DNA from: an uncultured Acetobacteraceae bacterium
GTDB taxonomy: Bacteria > Pseudomonadota > Alphaproteobacteria > Acetobacterales > Acetobacteraceae
Assembly: GCA_937873095.1 (NCBI GenBank)
Contig: CALMVI010000073.1
Coordinates: 1 to 64,000 of the forward strand
Length of the DNA stretch: 64,000 bases
Reading direction: 5' to 3'
The notes below the pieces were generated by a model that saw only the letters and a list, made by a program, of their open reading frames with translations, made no database searches and had not been told where the DNA came from. A program made the position numbers and the translations under genes. Of the stretch, positions 57,996 through 64,000 are shown one piece after another; the stretch's first letter is position 1; each line of letters begins with the position of its first letter.

Positions 57996-59624
57996 ATGAG
58001 CGACCGCGAGGCGATGGAGTTCGACGTAGTCGTCGTTGGGGCAGGCCCGGCCGGCCTGTCGGCAGCGATCCGGCTCAAGCAGCTGGCCCCTGACGCCGCC
58101 GTCTGCGTGGTCGAAAAGGCGGGCGAGGTGGGCGCCCACATCCTGTCCGGCGCGGTCATCGAGCCGAGAGCGCTGGAGGAGCTGCTGCCCAACTGGCGCG
58201 AGCTGGACGCCCCTATCCACACCGAGGCGAGCGAGGACCAGTTCGTGTTCCTCACCAAGCGCACCGCGTGGAAGTCGCCCGTGCTGCCGCCGCAGATGAA
58301 CAATCACGGCAACTACATCGTCAGCCTGGGCGACGTCACCCGCTGGCTCGGCCGCCAGGCCGAGGCGCTGGGGGTGGAGATCTACCCCGGCTTCTCGGCT
58401 GCGGAGCTGCTGATCGAGGGGGAGCGGGTGGTGGGGGTCGCCACCGGCGACATGGGCGTGACCCGCGAGGGCGAGCACGGTCCGAACTACGCGTCCGGCA
58501 TGGAGTTGCGGGCCGCCTACACGCTGTTCGGCGAGGGCTGCCGCGGCTCGCTGTCCAAGCAGCTGATGCAGCGCTTCGACCTGCGTCGCGGGGTGGACCC
58601 GCAGACCTACGGCCTGGGCATCAAGGAGCTGTGGGAGATCCCGCGCGCGAACCACAAGCCGGGCTTCATCATGCACACCGTCGGCTGGCCCGCCGACCGC
58701 AACACCTATGCCGGTTCCTGGCTGTATCATTTCGGCGACGGCCTGGTCTCGTTCGGCTACGTCGTGGGCCTGGATTATCCCAACCCCTGGCTGTCGCCGT
58801 TCGACGAGATGCAGCGCCTAAAGACGCACCCGCACATGCGCCGCCATTTCGAAGGCGGCCGACGCATCAGCTACGGCGCGCGCGCTCTGTCGGAAGGCGG
58901 GTTCCAGTCCATCCCGAAGCTGACGTTCCCGGGCGGGGCGCTGGTCGGCGATTCGGCGGGGTTCTTGAACCTGCCCAAGATCAAGGGCACGCATTGCGCG
59001 ATGAAATCCGGCATGCTGGCGGCCGAGGCCGCGGCCGAGGCGCTGTCGGCCGACCGCACGGCCGAGCTGACCGCCTACACCGCCAAGGTGAAGTCGAGCT
59101 GGCTGTATCCCGAGCTGAAGCACGGCCGCAACCTGCGCCCGGCCTTCGCCAAATTCGGACTGTACGGCTTCATGGCCTATTCGGGCCTGGACACGTTCGT
59201 GCTGCGCGGCCGCGCACCCTGGACGTTCCACCACAAGCATTCCGACCACGAGGGGCTGCAGAAGGCGTCGGTGGCGAAGAAGATCGAATATCCCAAGCCG
59301 GACGGCAAGCTGACCTTCGACCGCCTGTCCTCGGTCTTCATCAGCAACACCAACCACGAGGAGAACCAGCCGGTCCACCTCAGGCTGCGCGACCCCGGAC
59401 GCTGGCTGGGCGTGAACTGGGAGGAGTACCGCAGCCCGGAAAGCCGCTACTGCCCGGCCGGCGTGTACGAGGCGGTGGGCGTTGAGGAGGGTCATCCCCG
59501 CCTGCAGATCAACGCGCAGAACTGCGTGCACTGCAAGACGTGCGACATCAAGGACCCGACGCAGAACATCGACTGGTCGGCGCCGGAAGGCGGTGGCGGA
59601 CCCGCCTATCCGGGCGGGATGTAG
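57996..59624 (+). CDS. Electron transfer flavoprotein-ubiquinone oxidoreductase
   Basis: FDVVVVGAGPAGLSAAIRLKQLAPDAAVCVVEKAGEVGAHILSGAVIEPRALEELLPNW; C-terminal NAQNCVHCKTCDIKDPTQNIDWSAPEGGGGPAYPGGM. Confidence 0.97.
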   Translation: MSDREAMEFDVVVVGAGPAGLSAAIRLKQLAPDAAVCVVEKAGEVGAHILSGAVIEPRALEELLPNWRELDAPIHTEASEDQFVFLTKRTAWKSPVLPPQMNNHGNYIVSLGDVTRWLGRQAEALGVEIYPGFSAAELLIEGERVVGVATGDMGVTREGEHGPNYASGMELRAAYTLFGEGCRGSLSKQLMQRFDLRRGVDPQTYGLGIKELWEIPRANHKPGFIMHTVGWPADRNTYAGSWLYHFGDGLVSFGYVVGLDYPNPWLSPFDEMQRLKTHPHMRRHFEGGRRISYGARALSEGGFQSIPKLTFPGGALVGDSAGFLNLPKIKGTHCAMKSGMLAAEAAAEALSADRTAELTAYTAKVKSSWLYPELKHGRNLRPAFAKFGLYGFMAYSGLDTFVLRGRAPWTFHHKHSDHEGLQKASVAKKIEYPKPDGKLTFDRLSSVFISNTNHEENQPVHLRLRDPGRWLGVNWEEYRSPESRYCPAGVYEAVGVEEGHPRLQINAQNCVHCKTCDIKDPTQNIDWSAPEGGGGPAYPGGM

Positions 59625-59743
59625 GCCTGGCAGCCCGGCTATTGCCGCGGCGGATGTCGGGCCGGGAGTCCGGCGCCTGCCGCGCAAGGGATTCGGCTAC
59701 GCCGACGGTTTCAGTCTGCGTGGCATTGCTCTAGGCTTATTCG

Positions 59744-61351
59744 ATGAACAAACTCGCGATCGTCGCGGCGGCAGCATCGCTTGCCACCGCCGCCCACGCT
59801 GCCCGTCCGGCCGACTACCTCGTGTCGCAGTTCGCGGCGCATCAGGGCGACCTGCCGCTTGCCGCCGAGCGGATGCAGGCCGCGCTGGCCGGCGATCCGT
59901 CCAGCCAGGAACTGCGCGAGGACGCGTTCGTGCTGTCCCTGCTCGCCGGCTCGCCGGCAGCACCTGAGCTGGCGCGCGACCTTCCCGCCAACCCGCTCGC
60001 CCAGCTCCTGCTGGCCGCCAAGGCCGCGCATGACGGCGACTGGCCGCGGGCCGAGCTGGGCTTTGCCGAACTGCCGCACCAGCCCCTGTCGGACGCCCTG
60101 CGTCCCCTTCTGGTCGCCTGGGCGCAGCAGGCCCAGGGGCAGTCCGACCGCGCAATGGACACCCTGCAGCCGGCGCTGACCAACAACCGGCTCGGCACCA
60201 TCGCCCTGCTGCACGCCGCCCTGATCGCCGATGCCGCGCACCGCGACGGTCTGGCCCAGCGCCTGTACGCCGACCTGGCTCACGCCCAAACCCAGTCCAG
60301 CCTGCAATTCGCCCAGATCCTGGCGAGCTGGCAGGCGCGCAGCGGCGACCTGCAGGCAGCACGCGCAACGCTGGCCAGCGCCGTGCACGCCGCGCCGGAA
60401 CTCGCCATCGCGCAGCCTGCGCTGCTGGCCGAACTCGGCCACCCGCGCGCGCCGGTGCCCCTCTACGCGCTTGCCCAGGTGCTGGTCGAAGTTGCAGCCG
60501 CCACCACCGGCGACACCGAGCACGACGCGGGCGAGCTTCTGGTCAAGGTGGCGCTCACGCTGGTGCCGGACATGGCCGAGGCGCGCCTGCTGGCCTCCGA
60601 GATCGCCAGCAACCGGCACCAGTGGAACGTGGCCGCCGCCGAGCTGGAGCACGTTCCTGCCAGCGAGCCGTTGTCGCCCGTGATCCAGCTTCGCCTGGCC
60701 GCCCTGTATGCCCGCGACAACCGGGCGCAGAAGGCGGCCGACCTGCTGACCAGGCTGGCCGACGCCTTCCCGGACCGGCCGGAGCCGCTGGCGCAACTTG
60801 GCGACACGCTGTCCGGCGAGGGCCGCTTTGCGGACGCGGTCTCCGCCTACGACCGGGCGATCGCGCTGCTGCCCCGCCCGGCCGCTTCGGATTGGACGCT
60901 GTTCTACGCGCGCGGGGCGGCGCTGGAGCGGCTTCACCAGTGGCCGCGCGCGCAGGCCGACATGAACCGGGCGCTGGAATTGTCGCCGGACCAGCCTTCG
61001 GCGCTCAACTTCCTCGGCTACTCCATGGCCGACCGCAACCAGGACCTGGCGCAGGCCGAGGACATGATCCAGCGCGCCCTGCACGCCCGCCCGAACGACG
61101 GCGCCATCGTCGACAGCCTGGGCTGGGTCAAGCTGCGGCTGGGCGACACGCGCGAGGCGCTGCGGCTGCTGGAACACGCAGCCGAACTCGAGCCCGAGGA
61201 CGCGAGCATCACCGGCCATCTCGGCGACGCCTACTGGTCGGCCGGCCGGCACCTGGAGGCCGAGGAGCAGTGGCGGCGCGCCCTCGTCCTCAAGCCCGAC
61301 CCCGACGAACAGGCGCGCATCGAAGGCCGGTTGAAGAGCGCCACGCGATAG
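59744..61351 (+). CDS. Tetratricopeptide-repeat protein
   Basis: C-terminal TPRs: ADAVSAYDRAIALLPRPA, ALNFLGYSMADRNQDLAQAEDMIQRALHARPNDGAIVDSLGWVKLRLGDTREALRLLEHAAELEPEDASITGHLGDAYW. Confidence 0.9.
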   Translation: MNKLAIVAAAASLATAAHAARPADYLVSQFAAHQGDLPLAAERMQAALAGDPSSQELREDAFVLSLLAGSPAAPELARDLPANPLAQLLLAAKAAHDGDWPRAELGFAELPHQPLSDALRPLLVAWAQQAQGQSDRAMDTLQPALTNNRLGTIALLHAALIADAAHRDGLAQRLYADLAHAQTQSSLQFAQILASWQARSGDLQAARATLASAVHAAPELAIAQPALLAELGHPRAPVPLYALAQVLVEVAAATTGDTEHDAGELLVKVALTLVPDMAEARLLASEIASNRHQWNVAAAELEHVPASEPLSPVIQLRLAALYARDNRAQKAADLLTRLADAFPDRPEPLAQLGDTLSGEGRFADAVSAYDRAIALLPRPAASDWTLFYARGAALERLHQWPRAQADMNRALELSPDQPSALNFLGYSMADRNQDLAQAEDMIQRALHARPNDGAIVDSLGWVKLRLGDTREALRLLEHAAELEPEDASITGHLGDAYWSAGRHLEAEEQWRRALVLKPDPDEQARIEGRLKSATR

Positions 61352-61423
61352 GCATCGGCAACGCTTGTCGGCAACGCTCCGGGCAGCCGGCCGTTAGCTT
61401 GCGGCAGAGACTGGGAGAGGCCG

Positions 61424-61822
61424 ATGCCAGGAACGATCGTCGATTTCAAGCCGCAGCGTGCCACCGGGGTCTCGCCGGTCCAACTCGCCCAGGCGCTCGG
61501 CTGGTTTTCCATAGCCCTGGGGTCGGTCGAACTGCTGCTGCCGCGTGTGCTGACGCGCCTGCTCGGCCTGCGCGGCCACGAATCGCTGGTGCGCAGCTAC
61601 GGGCTGCGGGAGATCGGCACCGGCATCGGCATCCTTCGGTCCCGCGACCCGACCACCTGGGTGTACGGCCGGGTGGGAGGCGACGCGCTCGACATCGCCA
61701 CCGTGGCGCTCGGGCTGGGCGGCCCCCGGCGCGCCAGCGCGGCCCTCGCCCTGGTGTCGCTGGCAGGCGTGACCGTCATCGACGTGGTCTGCAGCGGCAT
61801 GCTGGCCCGGCAGAAGGCCTGA
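61424..61822 (+). CDS. Hypothetical membrane protein
   Basis: 132 aa, several hydrophobic segments; RSYGLREIGTGIGILRSRDPTTWVYGRVGGDALDIATVALGL. Confidence 0.65.
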   Translation: MPGTIVDFKPQRATGVSPVQLAQALGWFSIALGSVELLLPRVLTRLLGLRGHESLVRSYGLREIGTGIGILRSRDPTTWVYGRVGGDALDIATVALGLGGPRRASAALALVSLAGVTVIDVVCSGMLARQKA

Positions 61823-61844
61823 AGGCGCATCGCCTCAGCCCAGC

Positions 61845-62732
61845 GTGCAGACCGAGGTCGCGCCCGCCAAGATAAACCTGGCGCTTCACGTGACCGGCCG
61901 GCGGGCCGACGGCTATCACACGCTCGACAGCCTGGTGGTGTTCGCCGGCGTCCATGACCGGCTGACCGCGCGGCCAGATGCCGCCCTGTCGCTCACGGTC
62001 GAGGGTCCGTTCGCGGGCGGGCTGGCCAGGGAACCCGACAACTTGGTGCTGCGCGCGGGGCGGGCGCTGGCAGCGCGCCACGGGATCGAGCCGGCGGCGG
62101 CGTTGACCCTGCACAAGCACCTGCCGGTCGCGTCCGGCATCGGCGGCGGGTCGTCCGACGCCGCGGCGAGCTTGCGCCTGCTTGCGGCGCTGTGGCGCCT
62201 GCCAGCGTCGCCCGCCGACCTGCACGCCATCGCGGCCGGCCTCGGCGCCGACGTTCCCGTCTGCCTCGACCCGGTGCCGCGCCGCATGACCGGCGTCGGC
62301 GACATCCTCTCGCCCGCTCCGGACCTGCCTGAATGCGGCATCGTCCTGGTCAATCCAGGCGTCGCCCTGTCCACGCAATCGGTGTTCCGCGCCCGCTCCG
62401 GCGCGTTCTCCTCCGGCCTGAGCCTGCCCGCCGGCTGGGCCGACGCCGCCGGCATGGCGCGCGACCTTGCCTGCCAGGCCAACGACCTCGAACCGCCGGC
62501 GATCGCCCTGTGCCCGGTGCTCGACGACGTGCTCTCGGCGCTTGGCCGGGTGAGGGGCTGCCACCTCGCGCGCATGAGCGGGTCCGGCGCCACCTGTTTC
62601 GGCCTGTTCTCGACCGCGACAGAGGCGGCCTCGTCCGCCGCAGCGCTCGCCCGCCCCGGCTGGTGGTGCTGGGGCGGCCCCCTCTGGCCAAGCCCCTCAC
62701 GCCCACTTTACGGGACGCCGACGCACACCTAA
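61845..62732 (+). CDS. ispE: 4-diphosphocytidyl-2-C-methyl-D-erythritol kinase (GTG start)
   Basis: APAKINLALHVTGRRADGYHTLDSLVVFAGVHD; LPVASGIGGGSSDAAASLRLLAALW; GADVPVCLDP; MSGSGATCFGLF. Confidence 0.94.
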   Translation: MQTEVAPAKINLALHVTGRRADGYHTLDSLVVFAGVHDRLTARPDAALSLTVEGPFAGGLAREPDNLVLRAGRALAARHGIEPAAALTLHKHLPVASGIGGGSSDAAASLRLLAALWRLPASPADLHAIAAGLGADVPVCLDPVPRRMTGVGDILSPAPDLPECGIVLVNPGVALSTQSVFRARSGAFSSGLSLPAGWADAAGMARDLACQANDLEPPAIALCPVLDDVLSALGRVRGCHLARMSGSGATCFGLFSTATEAASSAAALARPGWWCWGGPLWPSPSRPLYGTPTHT

Positions 62733-62746
62733 TGACGGCGAACAGT

Positions 62747-62821
62747 TGGGGCGTCGCCAAGCGGTAAGGCAGCGGATTTTGATTCCGCCATGCGGAGGTT
62801 CGAATCCTCCCGCCCCAGCCA
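62747..62821 (+). tRNA. tRNA-Gln (anticodon TTG), CCA encoded
   Basis: TGGGGCG...CGCCCCA acceptor stem, CGGATTTTGATTCCG anticodon arm, GGAGGTTCGAATCCTCC T-arm, terminal GCCA. Confidence 0.96.
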
Positions 62822-62968
62822 GCGAATTTTCGCCAGGAGCTTATACGGGCGCGGTGGACGATACGCCTGGCGAGCGAGTCGCCGGCTGCCCTGTAATGCT
62901 TCCGGCGCCATCGTTCCGAACTCGAACAGAACATCGCGGCCGCAAACCGGACCGTGGCAGCCCTCAAG

Positions 62969-64000
62969 TCACGCGGCGTTGCAGGCCAGTTGCCGAGCCA
63001 GGCCGGCGCGGCTCAGCCGCAGGAAGCCGATGTCGTGCCGCGTCTTGCCGTCGTTAGTTGCGAGGTCGGCCAGTATCTCTCCGATCACGCTGCAGAACTT
63101 GTATCCGTGGCCGCTGCACGGCGAGGCGAGAACGACCTGGCTGTAGGCGGGATGGTGGTCGAGGATGAAGTGCTCGTCCGGCGTGTTGGTGAACATGCAG
63201 GCGCGCAGCGCCATGGTCGGGCCCGAGCCTGCCGGGAAGTAGCGCTCGCCGAACGCGCGAAGCAGCGCCTCGTCGGCCGCATCGGGTTCGCGCAGCAGCG
63301 TGTCCGCGTGCCCGGTTTCCCCTTGATGATGGTAGCGGCCGAACTTGAAGCCCGGCACCTCGTAGATCGGGAAGCCGTAATAGCGGCCTTCCTCGACCTG
63401 GAGGTTGAACACGGGGAACCGGTCGCGGCCGAACAGCTCCGGCCGGTGCGGCTGCAGCCAGGCCAGAACCTGCCGCTCCGGCACCGCGCGGCCGGCCAGC
63501 AGGGGAACCAGATCCTCCATCCAGGCGCCTGCGGTCAGCACCAGACGGCTCGCATGGTAGCGGCCGCCTCCAGTGGTGACCGTAACCCCTTCGCCGCTTC
63601 CGGCTGCCTGCCAGCCCAGCACCGGCTCGCGTGCGCGCACCACGGCGCCGCTCGCCTGGGCGAGTTCGATGTGGGCGACCACGGCGCGCTCGCTCGCGAC
63701 CAGGCCGCCCTCCGGCTGGAACACCGCGCGGTGGGAGGCAGGCAGGCGATAGCCGGGGAAGCGCGCGTTCACCGCCTCCCCCGTCAGCACCTCGTGCGGC
63801 AGGTCGTGCAGCCTTGCCGAGGCGAGCGCGCCCTGGAACAGCGCCTCCCGTTCCGCGCTCGCGTCGATCGATCCTGTGATGACGAGCAGTTCGCGGCCGC
63901 TCGCCGCCTCGGCGTCCCGCCACAGCTCGTACGCCCGGCGCAGCAGCGGCACATAGGCCGGGTCCTCGTAATAGGGCAGGCGGATGATCCGGCTGATGCC
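62969..64000 (-). CDS. FAD-dependent oxidoreductase, sarcosine / N-methyltryptophan oxidase-like (partial, runs off window end)
   Basis: LVLTAGAWMEDLVPLLAGRAVPERQVLAWLQPHRPELFGRDRFPVFNLQVEEGRYYGFPIYEVPGFKFGRYHHQGE; CMFTNTPDEHFILDHHPAYSQVVLASPCSGHGYKFCSVIGEILADLA. Confidence 0.9.
   Translation of the reverse strand, partial: GISRIIRLPYYEDPAYVPLLRRAYELWRDAEAASGRELLVITGSIDASAEREALFQGALASARLHDLPHEVLTGEAVNARFPGYRLPASHRAVFQPEGGLVASERAVVAHIELAQASGAVVRAREPVLGWQAAGSGEGVTVTTGGGRYHASRLVLTAGAWMEDLVPLLAGRAVPERQVLAWLQPHRPELFGRDRFPVFNLQVEEGRYYGFPIYEVPGFKFGRYHHQGETGHADTLLREPDAADEALLRAFGERYFPAGSGPTMALRACMFTNTPDEHFILDHHPAYSQVVLASPCSGHGYKFCSVIGEILADLATNDGKTRHDIGFLRLSRAGLARQLACNAA

Noticed and set aside
62747-62968. 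tRNA-Gln as an integration site for a genomic island
   Set aside because: No integrase gene or attR-like repeat was seen near it in the window

Overview
This 64-kb window is GC-rich and looks like an alphaproteobacterial chromosome. Gene content and repeat style suggest Acetobacteraceae, but that is inference. Housekeeping genes include ahcY, folC, accD, trpA, an indolepyruvate ferredoxin oxidoreductase family gene, moaB, a lytic transglycosylase, a UDG-family gene, ETF-QO, ispE and tRNA-Gln(TTG). They are interleaved with accessory islands: (1) two divergently oriented CopC/CopD copper loci, one with a CopD-cytochrome c fusion; (2) a two-gene PIN-domain plus small-protein module placed between trpA and accD; (3) an IS1182-like / Tn3-like transposase graveyard; (4) a long minus-strand cluster (about 27.2-40.7 kb) with a coenzyme F420 biosynthesis set (FbiC-CofC-CofD-CofE), an F420-type LLM oxidoreductase, Prs, a PF07090-like amidotransferase, a PNPOx-like protein, a cupin and a NAMPT/NadV-like enzyme. 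It is divergent from a TonB receptor-ribokinase-nucleoside hydrolase operon, and together they form a plausible closed nicotinamide/ribose salvage route; (5) a PrpF / ICL-like lyase / LeuC-LeuD-like hydratase / GntR locus resembling the methylitaconate-dimethylmaleate-dimethylmalate triad, with two apparent frameshifts. Several families of palindromic intergenic repeats occur, some of which appear to supply coding N-termini. All product calls come from reading the translated sequences; no database search was run.
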